Positions 15,466 through 24,802 of a DNA stretch of 64,000 bases are shown here, in pieces. A program made the position numbers and the translations under genes. Within the stretch, counting starts at the first letter, position 1; each line of letters starts with the position of its first letter. The notes under the pieces are model-generated. The model did no database searches. It had not been told where the DNA came from and saw only the letters and a list, made by a program, of their open reading frames with translations. Location: positions 125,789-189,788 of the forward strand of contig NZ_AOIV01000006.1 in the NCBI RefSeq assembly GCF_000337095.1, read 5' to 3'. This DNA comes from Halogeometricum pallidum JCM 14848. Its GTDB lineage: Archaea > Halobacteriota > Halobacteria > Halobacteriales > Haloferacaceae.

Positions 15466-16800
15466 ATGGACGACCACGACGAGACTGCGAGAGACGCCGC
15501 GCTCGGACGGACGTGGACCGACGACGAACCGTGGGAGTTTCTGACCCGACTGACCCGACTCGGCGACCGGATGGGCGGTAGCGAGGGGGAACGCCGCGCG
15601 GCCGAACTCGTCGCCGACGCCTTCCGCGACGCCGGCGTCCGCGACGTGCGCGAGGAGTCCTTCGAGATGCAGGCGTGGACTCGCGGGTCGTCGGCGCTCG
15701 CGGTGACGACCGAGGACCGCGAGTTCGAGACCGTCGCCCTGCCGTACTCGCCGTCCGGCGACGTGACGGGCGAACTCGTCGACGTCGGTCACGGCACGCC
15801 CGACGAGGTGGACGAACGGGACGTGGCGGGGAAGATAGCCGTCGCCTCAACGACGACGCCGCCGGGCGGCCGGTTCGTCCACCGCATGGAGAAGTTCAGC
15901 TACGCCGTCGAACGCGGGGCGGAGGCGTTCGTCTTCGTCAACCACGTCCCCGGGCAACTCCCGCCGACCGGGTCGCTGAAGTTCGACGGGGAGGCGGCCG
16001 CCCCCGCCGTCGGCGTCAGCAAGGAGTCCGGGGGCTGGTTGACCGACTACGCCGAAGAGAGCGCCGAGGCGCGCCTGACCGTCGAGGCGGAGACGGCCGA
16101 CGGCGAGAGCCGAAACGTCGTCGGACGACTCGGACCGGACACCGACGAAGAGGTCGTCCTGCTGGCGCACTACGACGCCCACGACATCGCCGAGGGCGCC
16201 CTCGACAACGGGTGCGGCATCACCACCGTCGTCACTGCGGCGCGAATCCTGGCCGAACTCGACCTCCCGGTCGGCGTCCGTGTCGCCGGCGTCGGCTGCG
16301 AGGAGACGGGGCTGACCGGCGCGGAGCACCTCGCGTCGGATCTCGACCGCGACCGCATCAAAGCCGTGGTGAACGTCGACGGTGCGGGGCGGTTCCGCGA
16401 CCTGGTGGCGATGGCGCACACCTCGGAGGCGACGGCGGACGTCGCCCGGACGGTGGCCGACGAGACCCGACACCCGATTCAGGTGCAGTCCGAACCCCAC
16501 CCGTTCAGCGACCAGTGGCCGTTCGTCCGAGCGGGCGTCCCCGCCCTCCAACTCCACAGCGACAGCGGCGAACGCGGTCGCGGGTGGGGCCACACCCACG
16601 CCGACACTCGCGACAAGGTGGACGACCGGAACATCCGAGAGCACGCCATGCTCGCGGCGCTCTTGGTCGAGGAACTAGCCGGGAGAGACTTCGAGAAACT
16701 CCCCCGACTCGACGCCGACGAACTCGCCGACGCCTTCCGCGCGGCCGACTTCGAGACGGGGATGCGCGCCGCGGACCTCTGGCCGGCCGAGTGGGAGTAG
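15466..16800 (+). CDS. M28 family zinc aminopeptidase-like protein with PA domain
   Basis: A 444-residue enzyme. Residues 20-110 begin the M28 fold, 110-210 carry a PA-type insert (AGKIAVASTTTPPGGRFV, GAEAFVFVNHVPG), and the catalytic part follows. H235-x-D237 (LAHYDAHD), D247 (ALDNGCG), the E-E pair in GCEETGLTG and a late histidine (GHTHADTRD) give the co-catalytic zinc site. Such enzymes remove N-terminal residues or cleave dipeptides. There is no signal peptide, so it is probably cytoplasmic, in contrast to many secreted relatives. It is convergent with truA, 9 bp away. Confidence 0.87.
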   Translation: MDDHDETARDAALGRTWTDDEPWEFLTRLTRLGDRMGGSEGERRAAELVADAFRDAGVRDVREESFEMQAWTRGSSALAVTTEDREFETVALPYSPSGDVTGELVDVGHGTPDEVDERDVAGKIAVASTTTPPGGRFVHRMEKFSYAVERGAEAFVFVNHVPGQLPPTGSLKFDGEAAAPAVGVSKESGGWLTDYAEESAEARLTVEAETADGESRNVVGRLGPDTDEEVVLLAHYDAHDIAEGALDNGCGITTVVTAARILAELDLPVGVRVAGVGCEETGLTGAEHLASDLDRDRIKAVVNVDGAGRFRDLVAMAHTSEATADVARTVADETRHPIQVQSEPHPFSDQWPFVRAGVPALQLHSDSGERGRGWGHTHADTRDKVDDRNIREHAMLAALLVEELAGRDFEKLPRLDADELADAFRAADFETGMRAADLWPAEWE

Positions 16801-16809
16801 AGCCGGGAC

Positions 16810-17628
16810 TCACTCCTCGCCTTCCCCGACGCCCGCGCGAATCCGCCCGGCGACGCGGGCGCGAACGAGTCCGTCTCGGCGTCGCGACTCGAAGATGTCT
16901 ACGGCGCTCTCGGCGGCCTGCGGGTCGCGCTCGAACGTCAGGGCCGGGTAGACCACCCGTTCGAGCAGGAGCGGTTCCGGCGGCGCGGCGGGGACGGCCT
17001 CGGCCCCCGTTAGCGGTTCGGGGCCGAGAACGTCCTTGACGGAGGCCGGCGACCGGTCGCCCGCGGCGACGCCGTGGACGAGGCTGACGAGGCGGCGGAC
17101 GAGTTCGTAGGAGAATCCGTCGGCGGCGACGCGCACGACGAGGAACTCCCCGTCGGGGTCGACGTCCACCGAGAGGTCCCTGACCGTCCCGTCGTCGTCG
17201 CCGGTGAGGTTGTGAAAGTCGTGTTCGCCGGAGAGGGCGTCGGCCGCCGCACGGGCGAGTGCGGGGTCCGCGTCCGGCGCGTACCGGTCGTAGACGTACT
17301 CGCGGCGGACCGCGTCGTGGGTCGCGTGAAAGTCCTCGGGGGCGTCGGCGGCGGCCCACGCGCGGACGTCGGCGGGCAGTTCCGCGTTCAGCGCGCGCGG
17401 CGTGCACCACTCCGGGCAGTCGAACCCGACGGTCTGGCCGAGGGCGGAGACGCCGGCGTCCGTCCGACCGGCGGCGGCGTAGCCGGGCGGTTTCCGGTCG
17501 GCCTCGGCGTCGAACGCGCCCAATCGGTCGAGGGCGTCGAACAGTTCGTTCTCCACCGTCGGCACCGACGGCTGACGCTGGAAGCCGTAGAACGGGCGGC
17601 CGTCGTAGGCGATTCGGAAGGCGCGCAC
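16810..17628 (-). CDS. truA: tRNA pseudouridine(38-40) synthase TruA
   Basis: A 272-residue enzyme that isomerises U38-U40 in the anticodon stem-loop of tRNAs. The catalytic aspartate is D57 within GRTDAGVSALGQ, and the N-terminal RAFRIAYDGRPFYGFQRQPS is the conserved TruA opening. C-terminal motifs (HDFHNLTG, GFSYELVRRLVSLV) also fit. The GTG at 17628 is chosen since residue numbering then starts exactly at the conserved MRAFRIAYDG; the frame is open 25 codons further upstream, but that sequence is unlike the family. Confidence 0.93.
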   Translation of the reverse strand: MRAFRIAYDGRPFYGFQRQPSVPTVENELFDALDRLGAFDAEADRKPPGYAAAGRTDAGVSALGQTVGFDCPEWCTPRALNAELPADVRAWAAADAPEDFHATHDAVRREYVYDRYAPDADPALARAAADALSGEHDFHNLTGDDDGTVRDLSVDVDPDGEFLVVRVAADGFSYELVRRLVSLVHGVAAGDRSPASVKDVLGPEPLTGAEAVPAAPPEPLLLERVVYPALTFERDPQAAESAVDIFESRRRDGLVRARVAGRIRAGVGEGEE

Positions 17629-17803
17629 GAACTCCGCTCGGCGTCGTTCGGCCTTATTCTCCACGATTTCGGCGTGAGGTTGTATATACAGCCCAAAGAA
17701 CAAACCGCGTTTGAACTAATTTTCCCATCATAATGGCTCGAAAGTTACGTCTCGGTTACACTCCGCCGTCCGAGTCGGGCGGAGGGGCGGAGAGGTGCGG
17801 CGG

Positions 17804-19252
17804 ATGAGCCGACCGAACGTCGTCGTCACCGTCGTCGATACCGTCCGCGGCCGCGACACGGTGCCCGCGTCGTCGTCCCCGATGTCGACGCTCGGGGACA
17901 TTGCGGCGTCAGGAACGGAATTCACGAACGCCTTCTCCGCGGCGCCGTGGACCCTCCCCTCGCACGCCTCGCTGTTTACCGGCGTCTATCCCTCCCAGCA
18001 CGGCGCGCACGGCGACCACACCTACCTCGACGACTCCCTGCGAACGCTGGCGGAGGCGTTCCGCGACGACGGCTACGAGACGGTCGGCGTCTCGAACAAC
18101 ACCTGGGTGACGGAGGAGTTCGGTTTCCACCGCGGGTTCGACACGCTCCGGAAGGGCTGGCAGTACATCCAGTCGGACACCGACCTCGGGACGGTCACCC
18201 GCGCCGAACACCCGATGGCGAAACTCCGCGCCGCGAGCGACCGCCTGTTCGACGGCAACCCGGTGGTCAACGCGGTGAACCTCGTCTACGACGAGTTGGC
18301 CAACGGCGACGGCGCCGAACGCGCCACCTCGTGGGTGGAGTCGTGGCTCGGCGGCCGGGACGCGGAGCCGCCGTTCTTCCTCTTTTTGAACTACGTCGAA
18401 CCGCACGTCGAGTACCGCCCGCCGCGCGAGTACGCCGAGCGGTATCTCCCCCCCGATACGACGTACGACGAGGCGATGACGCTCCGGCAGGACCCCCGGG
18501 CGTACGACGTGGGAGAGTACCGACTGAACGACCGCGAGTTCGAGATACTCCACGCGCTCTACCGGGCTTCCCTCGCCTACACCGACGACCACATCGCCCG
18601 CGTCCGCGACGCCCTCACGGCCGCCGGCGAGTGGGAGGACACGATATTCGTCGTCCTCAGCGACCACGGCGAGAACATCGGCGACCACGGCTTCTTCGGC
18701 CACCAGTACAACCTGTACGACTCGCTGTTGCACGTCCCGATGGTGTTCCACGGCGGGCCGTTCGAGGAGGGACGGCGCGACGGCCTCGTCCAGACGCTCG
18801 ACGCCGCGCCGACGCTCCTCGACGCCGCGGGCGTCGAAGCGCCCGAGTTCCGCCGACAGATGCACGCTCGGTCGCTCCACCCCGACGCCGACTCGGACCC
18901 GCGGGACGCCGTCTTCGCGGAGTACGTCGCCCCGCAACCGTCGCCCGACAGACTCGCGGAGCGATTCGACGAGATTCCCGACCGCGTCCGCGAGTTCGAC
19001 CGCTCGCTCCGCTCGGTCCGGACGGACGAGGAGAAGTACGTGCAGGCCTCCGACGGCAACGAGTGGTTCTACCGCGTCGACCGCGACCCGGACGAGACGT
19101 GGAACCGCGCGTCGGGCAACGAGGAGCGGACCCGACTGCTCTCGGACCGACTCGACCAGTGGCTGGACTCGTTCGACCACGCGGAGCAGAGCGGCGAGGT
19201 GTCGATGACCGACTCGACCCGGGAGCGACTCTCGGACCTCGGCTACCTGTAG
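17804..19252 (+). CDS. sulfatase/alkaline-phosphatase-fold hydrolase with Thr at the nucleophile position
   Basis: A 482-residue alkaline-phosphatase-superfamily enzyme. The metal-binding start reads NVVVTVVDTVRGRD, the nucleophile loop AAPWTLPSHASLFTG and the late metal site VLSDHGENIGDHGFFGH. At the position where sulfatases carry formylglycine-precursor Cys or Ser (C/S-x-P-S-R), this protein has T50 followed by L-P-S-H. It may therefore use threonine directly, as nucleotide pyrophosphatases do, and cleave a phospho- rather than sulfo-ester. Substrate unknown. GTG at 17795 is an alternative start. It is convergent with a second family member, separated by 4 bp. Confidence 0.82.
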   Translation: MSRPNVVVTVVDTVRGRDTVPASSSPMSTLGDIAASGTEFTNAFSAAPWTLPSHASLFTGVYPSQHGAHGDHTYLDDSLRTLAEAFRDDGYETVGVSNNTWVTEEFGFHRGFDTLRKGWQYIQSDTDLGTVTRAEHPMAKLRAASDRLFDGNPVVNAVNLVYDELANGDGAERATSWVESWLGGRDAEPPFFLFLNYVEPHVEYRPPREYAERYLPPDTTYDEAMTLRQDPRAYDVGEYRLNDREFEILHALYRASLAYTDDHIARVRDALTAAGEWEDTIFVVLSDHGENIGDHGFFGHQYNLYDSLLHVPMVFHGGPFEEGRRDGLVQTLDAAPTLLDAAGVEAPEFRRQMHARSLHPDADSDPRDAVFAEYVAPQPSPDRLAERFDEIPDRVREFDRSLRSVRTDEEKYVQASDGNEWFYRVDRDPDETWNRASGNEERTRLLSDRLDQWLDSFDHAEQSGEVSMTDSTRERLSDLGYL

Positions 19253-19256
19253 TTTC

Positions 19257-20687
19257 TCAGCGGAACGTCTTCGGTACCCACTTTCCGAGCGGGTCCGCAA
19301 CTTCGTCCATCCACTCCGCCAGCGTCTCCTGTAGTTCCCGCTTCTCGTCCTCGTAGTGCGGGTGGTCCACGAGATTCCGCAGTTCGTGGGGGTCCGTTCG
19401 CAGGTCGTACAGTTCGTTCCTGTCGGGCCCGTTGTAGACGAACTTGTAGCGCTCCGTTCGAAGCATCCGCTGGGAGTAGAGGCCGAACTCGTCGCCGTGG
19501 TACTGCGCGTAGACGGAGTCGGGCCAGTCGTCGGGTTCGTCGCCGGCGAGGAGGGGGAGGAGGCTGCGCGCGTGGAGTTCACTGGGAACCTCGGCGTCGG
19601 CCCACTCGAGGAACGTCGGCATCAGGTCCTGCAGGCGGACGAACGCGTCGATCTCGTCGACCGTCTCCCGCGTGGGGTCGCGGACGACGAGCGGAATCCG
19701 ATAGGTCTGCTCGTACATCAGCGGCCCTTTGTTGAACTGGCGGTGCGACCCGGTGAAGTCGCCGTGGTCGGCGGCGTGGACGACCGCCGTCTCCTCGTCG
19801 AGGCCGTGCGCTTCGAGGGCGTCGAGTATCCGGCCGACCTGGTCGTCGATGAACGTCATGAAGCCGAAGTACTTCGCCACCAGTTCGGCCCACGTCTCCC
19901 AGTCGAACTCCTCGACGCCGCGGTACCGGGTGTACTCCTCGTGGACCCGCGGTTTCCCCTCGAACGTCTCGGCGTAGGAGGGCCACGGGTCGATGTCGTC
20001 GGGGTCGTACATCGAGGCGTAGGGTTCGGGCACCACGTACGGGTGGTGCGGGCCGAGGAAGTCCGTCCGGTGGAAGAACGGCGCGTCGCCCCCTTCGGCC
20101 CGGCGTTCGATGGCGTCTATCGTCAACTCCGCGAGGAAGTACGTCCGCGTCGCCTCCGGCGGGAGCGACGTCGTTCCGGAGACGACCATCCCGCCCTCCC
20201 CGTCGTCGGCGTAGACGGCGTCCTCGACCGTCTCCTCGCCGACGTCGAGCGATTCCCGGTAGCGCTTGTAGCGCGTGTCCAACGCCTCGTCGTGGTGGTC
20301 GTCGCTCCCGCCGAAGTACTCGAAGCCGAACGACTCGGGGCCCCTGGTCCGCCCGACGTGCCACTTGCCCGCGTAGCCGTTCTCGTACCCCGACTCGGCG
20401 AGCAACTCGCCGAACGTGGGGAGGTCCTCCGGCAGGTCCGTCCGGACGGCGTCGGCCTCGTGACTGTTGTTCAGCATGCCGTGGGCGTGCGGGTACAGAC
20501 CGGTGAGAAGCGACGCCCGCGCGCTGGTACAGATGCTCACGGGCGTGTACGCCCGGTCGAACCACGTCCCCTCGTCGCGGAGTCGGTCGAGGTTCGGCGT
20601 CTCGACGGGAAGGCCGTCCGGGGCGAGGAGGTCCGCGCGCTCTTGGTCCGTGAGAAGGAACAACACGTTGGGGCGCGTGTCGGTCAT
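19257..20687 (-). CDS. sulfatase with intact formylglycine motif
   Basis: A 476-residue sulfatase. The start RPNVLFLLTDQERAD supplies metal-binding Asp. The nucleophile motif is C53-T-S-A-R57 in SICTSARASLLTG, consistent with conversion of C53 to formylglycine. GYAGKWHVG gives the conserved lysine, and HAADHGDFTGSH the second metal site. Unlike its convergent neighbour it keeps the canonical cysteine, so it should hydrolyse sulfate esters. No signal peptide is visible, so a cytoplasmic location is inferred. The ATG at 20687 is preferred to a TTG two codons earlier. Confidence 0.88.
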   Translation of the reverse strand: MTDTRPNVLFLLTDQERADLLAPDGLPVETPNLDRLRDEGTWFDRAYTPVSICTSARASLLTGLYPHAHGMLNNSHEADAVRTDLPEDLPTFGELLAESGYENGYAGKWHVGRTRGPESFGFEYFGGSDDHHDEALDTRYKRYRESLDVGEETVEDAVYADDGEGGMVVSGTTSLPPEATRTYFLAELTIDAIERRAEGGDAPFFHRTDFLGPHHPYVVPEPYASMYDPDDIDPWPSYAETFEGKPRVHEEYTRYRGVEEFDWETWAELVAKYFGFMTFIDDQVGRILDALEAHGLDEETAVVHAADHGDFTGSHRQFNKGPLMYEQTYRIPLVVRDPTRETVDEIDAFVRLQDLMPTFLEWADAEVPSELHARSLLPLLAGDEPDDWPDSVYAQYHGDEFGLYSQRMLRTERYKFVYNGPDRNELYDLRTDPHELRNLVDHPHYEDEKRELQETLAEWMDEVADPLGKWVPKTFR

Positions 20688-20841
20688 ACTCAATGACGAA
20701 TCCGCGGCTCGTGGTATATCTGACGGCCGATTAGCCGGACTAAGCAGTCACGGCTCTCCCGTGCGTGCGGCCGAGAATAACCTCGAAAGTCCCGCCCGCG
20801 GTGGTTCTTCGTTCGTTGTCGCGCGCGTCCGACTCAGTCGC

Positions 20842-22137
20842 TCACGCGAAGTCGTCGTACGTCGGTCGCTCGCGGTCGCCCGGGAAGTCCTCGACGGGCG
20901 CGGTGGTCTGGTCGCCGCTCTCCATATCCTTCACCGTCACCTCGTCGTTCGCTAAGTCCTGTTCGCCGACGATGACGACCGTCTCGGCGTTCACGGAGTC
21001 GGCGTAGCCCATCTGCGCGCCGAAACTGCGGCCGGCCACGTCCGTCTCGACGACGTTGCCGCCGTCGCGCAGGTCGCGGGCCACCCGGGAGGCGACGCCG
21101 CGCGTGTCGCCGACGGTGAGCACGTAGTAGTCGGTCCGCAGTTCCTCGTCGGGCCAGACGCCCGCGCGTTCACAGAGCAGTTGGAGGGTCGCGTCGCCGA
21201 GGGCGACGCCGACGGCAGGCGTCGGTTGACCGCCGAACTCCTCGATGAGGTCGTCGTAGCGGCCGCCGCCGAACGCCGCGCGCGAGACGTCGCCGGTGGA
21301 GTCGAAGCACTCGAAGACGACGCCCGTGTAGTAGTCCAGACCGCGGGCCGTCGTCAGCGACACCTCGCAGAACTCGCCCGCGCCGAAGTCTTCGGCGGCG
21401 GCGAGCACGTTCCGGAGGTTCTCGACGGCGTCGGCCACGTCGTCGCCGCCGAACTCGGCGATTTCGTCGAGGTCGCCCGCGGCGATGAGGTCGTCGAACT
21501 CGCGGGCCTGATCGTAGGAGAGGCCGGCGTCCGAGAGCAGACCGAGGTACTCCTCGTCCTCCACCTTCGCGCGCTTGTCGACGGCGCGGACGGCTTCGCG
21601 GGTGTCGACGTCGGCGTCGAAGGAGTCCAGCAGGCCGCCGAGGATGTCGCGGTGGGAGACGCGGAACTCGAAGTCCTCGCCCGTGAGACCCAGCGAGGTG
21701 AGGGCGTCGGCGGCGACGGCCAGCACCTCCGCGTCCGCCTCGGGTTCCGAGGAGCCGAACACGTCGACGTTCGTCTGGTAGAACTCGCGGAAGCGCCCCT
21801 GCTGAACCTGCTCGAAGCGCCAGAACGGACGCGTGGAGACCCATTTGATGGGCTTGGACAACTCCTGCTGCTTGGCGACGACCATCCGGGCCACGGTCGG
21901 CGTCAGTTCCGGCGTCAGCGATACCTCGCGGCCCCCCTTGTCCTCGAAGGCGTACAGTTCCTCGACGATTTCCTCGCCGCTCTTGTCGACGTACATCTGC
22001 GTCCGTTCGAGCGTCGGCGTCCCTATCTCGCGGAAACCGTACCGTGCCGCCGCGTCCTCGACGGCGTCGAACGTCCGCCGCCGGGCGGACATCTCCTCGG
22101 GGTAGAAGTCGCGAAATCCCTTGAGTCGGTCGTACAT
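20842..22137 (-). CDS. hisS: histidyl-tRNA synthetase
   Basis: A 431-residue class II aminoacyl-tRNA synthetase that charges tRNA-His. It starts MYDRLKGFRDFYPEEM, typical of HisRS. Motif 2 (RPFWRFEQVQQGRFREFYQ), the HisA signature around ARGLDYYTGVVFE and motif 3 (GGGRYDDL... AVGVALGDATLQLL) are in order. A C-terminal anticodon-binding domain follows after residue 330 (YYVLTVGD, VETDVAGRSFGAQMGYAD). Length is normal. It is transcribed in the same direction as the transporter and PP-loop genes upstream, but with 72 bp spacing. Confidence 0.95.
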   Translation of the reverse strand: MYDRLKGFRDFYPEEMSARRRTFDAVEDAAARYGFREIGTPTLERTQMYVDKSGEEIVEELYAFEDKGGREVSLTPELTPTVARMVVAKQQELSKPIKWVSTRPFWRFEQVQQGRFREFYQTNVDVFGSSEPEADAEVLAVAADALTSLGLTGEDFEFRVSHRDILGGLLDSFDADVDTREAVRAVDKRAKVEDEEYLGLLSDAGLSYDQAREFDDLIAAGDLDEIAEFGGDDVADAVENLRNVLAAAEDFGAGEFCEVSLTTARGLDYYTGVVFECFDSTGDVSRAAFGGGRYDDLIEEFGGQPTPAVGVALGDATLQLLCERAGVWPDEELRTDYYVLTVGDTRGVASRVARDLRDGGNVVETDVAGRSFGAQMGYADSVNAETVVIVGEQDLANDEVTVKDMESGDQTTAPVEDFPGDRERPTYDDFA

Positions 22138-22209
22138 GGGCGGCGATTCGGGGGTCGCGCGCTTGAAACTGTTGAACGCGGACGCCGCCGCCCGGCCGCT
22201 GACCGACCG

Positions 22210-23139
22210 TCAGAACGGGAGCGCGGCCGCGACGTCGCCGAGGGAGCGGAAGCCGCCGCCGACGGCGATGAGGGAGACGCCCGCGACGGCCAGCACCGCC
22301 GCGACGAGTCGGATGCCGAAGTCGCGTTCGCGCAGGAGTACGCCCCCGAGAATCACGGCGACGATGGCCTGCGTGTTGATGATGGGCGAGGCGACGCTCG
22401 CGGGGACGAGCGCGAACGCCGCCGAGGTGATGTGTTCGCCGAGAGCGACGAGGGCTCCCATGGCGGCGAACCGCGGTAGCGCGTCGCGAACGCTCGTCCA
22501 CCGGCGGAGCGCGACGGGCAGGACGGCCACCCCGGCGGTGACCAAAACGGCGGGCACCCAGGCGGTCGTGGGGATGGCGAGTTCCTGCAGTGCGACGCGT
22601 TTTCCGACGTCGCTGACGGCGTAGCACGCGGCGCTGGCGAGGGCGAGTTGCGCGGGTCGGGAGTGAACGGCCCGTCGGAGAGGGTCCGCGAGCGACCCGC
22701 CCCGGTAGTTGGCGACGTAGACGGCCAGCGTCGCCACGACGACGCCCGCGATCTGGAGCGGTCCGAGAAACTGGTTCAGGAGGACGATTTCGATGGGGAG
22801 AACGAAGACGGGAGCGAGCTTGTTGATGGGCGCGACGTAGGAGACGTCCCCGTCCGCCAGCGCATCTAAGAACAGGACGAACGCGAGGCCGACGAAGGCG
22901 CCCGTTCCGGCGACGACGCTGACGCCGAAGAGGCCCAGTTCGCCGAGCGTCGGTACCGACCCGAAGTCGGTCTGCGTCGCGGTGACGGGCAGATACCAGA
23001 GGATGGCGAACGCGTTGACGACGACGGTGACGACGGGACCGGGGTAGCCGCCGAAGTGCTGTTTGAGGAGGAAGATGTACACGCCCCATATGAGGGCGGC
23101 GACCACGGAGTAGAGGATACCAGGTTCGAGAGCGACCAT
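22210..23139 (-). CDS. EamA-type drug/metabolite transporter
   Basis: A 309-residue polytopic membrane protein with about ten hydrophobic helices in two EamA repeats. The first starts YSVVAALIWGVYIFLLKQHF and the second begins near residue 155 (QLALASAACYAVSDVGKRVA). The helix 4 region LFLDALADGDVSYVAPINKL and the terminal repeat motif ASPIINTQAIVAVILGG are typical of DMT permeases. It probably exports a small metabolite or amino acid; the substrate is not predictable. Confidence 0.86.
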   Translation of the reverse strand: MVALEPGILYSVVAALIWGVYIFLLKQHFGGYPGPVVTVVVNAFAILWYLPVTATQTDFGSVPTLGELGLFGVSVVAGTGAFVGLAFVLFLDALADGDVSYVAPINKLAPVFVLPIEIVLLNQFLGPLQIAGVVVATLAVYVANYRGGSLADPLRRAVHSRPAQLALASAACYAVSDVGKRVALQELAIPTTAWVPAVLVTAGVAVLPVALRRWTSVRDALPRFAAMGALVALGEHITSAAFALVPASVASPIINTQAIVAVILGGVLLRERDFGIRLVAAVLAVAGVSLIAVGGGFRSLGDVAAALPF

Positions 23140-23194
23140 TACGGGGTCGGTACCCTTCTCGGGCCAAGAGTCGTTCGACTCGCGTCTCGGCGGC

Positions 23195-23785
23195 TCACTT
23201 CAGCCCGCGGACGTACGTCTGGTTGTGGTCGGGAAACACGTGCGAGACCGTCTCCTGACCGTGCTCCTCGGCGATGAGCGCGCGGAGTTCGCCCTCGTAG
23301 TCACCCTTCGATATCTCCTCTGAGGGGCCGCTCTCCACGTCGAGGGTGGCGTCGACCATCCTGTCGACGGCGCGCCGGCCGAACCCCGAGAGGGGGGCCA
23401 GGTAGTCCACGTCGTGACGGTCCTCAAGGCTCTGGGCCTGCGCCCGCGAGACGGTCGGCACTCGGTCGTCGCGGCGCGTTCCGTCGGCGACGGCGACGAC
23501 GTCCAACTCCGCGACGCGTTCGAGAGCGTGTTCGTGGACGCGTTGGATGCCGTTGCGGGGGTAGCCGTCCTCGACCATCCGCGCGACGGCCTCCTCGGCC
23601 ACCTCGCGGTCCAGTTCGACGCTGTCGAACTCGTAGCCGAGTCGGTCCGCGGCGTCCTGCGCGTGAATCCAGTCCTCGGTGACGCCGAACCGGGCGGTGA
23701 CGAGCGTCACGTCGTAGAACGAATCGAGTAGGAGGGCGGCCAGCGTCGAGTCCTTCCCGCCGCTGTAGAGGAGCGCGAGGTCCAC
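23195..23785 (-). CDS. PP-loop ATP pyrophosphatase family protein
   Basis: A 196-residue protein with the nucleotide-binding PP-loop LLYSGGKDSTLAALLL at its N terminus, typical of enzymes that adenylate a substrate (tRNA thiolases, asparagine synthase, diphthamide ligase). Later conserved-looking parts are VAVADGTRRDDRVPTVSRAQ and YLAPLSGFGRRAVDRMVD. It lacks cysteine clusters and an RNA-binding domain, and is shorter than TtuA-like thiolases. The substrate is unknown. It ends 5 bp from the PDCD5 gene on the same strand, and S19e lies beyond, a translation-linked neighbourhood. Confidence 0.75.
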   Translation of the reverse strand: MDLALLYSGGKDSTLAALLLDSFYDVTLVTARFGVTEDWIHAQDAADRLGYEFDSVELDREVAEEAVARMVEDGYPRNGIQRVHEHALERVAELDVVAVADGTRRDDRVPTVSRAQAQSLEDRHDVDYLAPLSGFGRRAVDRMVDATLDVESGPSEEISKGDYEGELRALIAEEHGQETVSHVFPDHNQTYVRGLK

Positions 23786-23790
23786 GCCGC

Positions 23791-24150
23791 CTATCGCCGC
23801 CGGATGTTGAAGCTCTTCGAGTCCGGTTGGAGCTCCTTCAGCAGCCCCTTCATCTGCTCTTCGTCGATGCGGTCCTGGATGCGTCCGCTCTGTGCGAGGG
23901 CGGTGAGCTGCTTTTTGACCTTCTCGGCGAACTCGGGCTTCGACATCTCGACCGCGTTGAGTCGCTGGCGGGCGCCGTCGGTGAGATGCTGCTTGAGCAG
24001 GGCGTCCTGCTGGGCCTCCGCCTGTTCGCGGGCGGCGTCCTGTGCGGCCTCGTTACCCTGACCGCCCTGCCCCCCGGCCTGCTCCTGCAGTTCCTGCATC
24101 TTCTCTTGTCGGAGCTTCTCCAATCGCTCGTCGTCTGGGTTCCCGCTCAT
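23791..24150 (-). CDS. PDCD5-family DNA-binding protein
   Basis: A 119-residue homologue of eukaryotic PDCD5/TFAR19. It has an N-terminal basic/acidic helix ([18 protein letters not shown]), a Gln/Ala-rich linker, and a three-helix core ([52 protein letters not shown]) ending in the basic tail FNIRRR. Archaeal members bind DNA and are nearly always encoded next to rps19e, as here. Exact cellular role is unresolved. Confidence 0.93.
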   Translation of the reverse strand: MSGNPDDERLEKLRQEKMQELQEQAGGQGGQGNEAAQDAAREQAEAQQDALLKQHLTDGARQRLNAVEMSKPEFAEKVKKQLTALAQSGRIQDRIDEEQMKGLLKELQPDSKSFNIRRR

Positions 24151-24259
24151 ACGTACAGATTCGCTCGCGTTTTTGAAAACGATTACGGACGAGACGCGGC
24201 GAAGCTGACACTCTCGGCCTTCGTGATTCTGAAAATCGGGCGTCGCGGCCCTCGGAGAA

Positions 24260-24715
24260 CTACGCGTAGCGTTCGAGTTCCGGCCGGTCGAGCGATTCGA
24301 ACACGTCGGCGGCGGCGTTGTCGAGGAAGCTGCGACCCTCGTCGGTGACGAGGCGGCCTTCGCCCTGCGCCGTGCGGATGAGTCCCTCTTCTTCGAGTTG
24401 CTGGAGGATGGTTCGGATGATGTTCTTGCTGCCGGTGTCGGCGTGCTTGCCCGAAACGACGTAGCGGTTCGAGCCGCGCTTGCGGCCGCCGTACTCCGTC
24501 GAGAGGCGGTCGACGCCGACCGGCCCGTTCATGGCGACCTTGCGGAGCAGCGACGCCGCGCGGACGTGCCAGAAGTCCTCCTGCTGGGGCGGGAGCTCTT
24601 TGGTCTGTCCCGTCTTCGCGTAGTTCATCCAGTCGGCTGCTTCGATGCGGTCTTCGAGGCGCTCAGCGACGTCCTCAATGAGGTCGTCGGCCGGAACGTC
24701 GTAGAGGGTTACCAT
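24260..24715 (-). CDS. rps19e: 30S ribosomal protein S19e
   Basis: A 151-residue archaeal/eukaryotic-type small-subunit protein. Signature segments are [38 protein letters not shown], the basic loop [12 protein letters not shown] and the winged-helix part [17 protein letters not shown]. It helps 3' maturation of 16S rRNA and sits on the 30S head. A TATA-like tttaaa box (24743-24748) is 28 bp before the ATG, implying leaderless or nearly leaderless transcription. Confidence 0.97.
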   Translation of the reverse strand: MVTLYDVPADDLIEDVAERLEDRIEAADWMNYAKTGQTKELPPQQEDFWHVRAASLLRKVAMNGPVGVDRLSTEYGGRKRGSNRYVVSGKHADTGSKNIIRTILQQLEEEGLIRTAQGEGRLVTDEGRSFLDNAAADVFESLDRPELERYA

Positions 24716-24739
24716 CTTGCGTCGATATTCTGGATGGCG

Positions 24740-24750
24740 TCGTTTAAAGC
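24740..24750 (-). promoter_or_regulatory. TATA-like box of rps19e
   Basis: The tttaaa at 24743-24748 lies 28 bp upstream of the rps19e ATG, the distance expected for a leaderless haloarchaeal transcript. Confidence 0.5.
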
Positions 24751-24802
24751 CATCGTATCGCCGCTACGGCGGGTGTGGCACCGTCTCACGCCGGACGACG
24801 CC

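Noticed and set aside
17909-19582. Long minus-strand frame opposite the first sulfatase-fold gene
   Set aside because: Arg/Ser/Val-rich composition typical of a shadow frame; the plus-strand enzyme has all catalytic motifs.
19356-20696. Plus-strand frame opposite the second sulfatase
   Set aside because: Val/Arg-rich shadow with no motif, while the minus strand has C-T-S-A-R and metal-site motifs.
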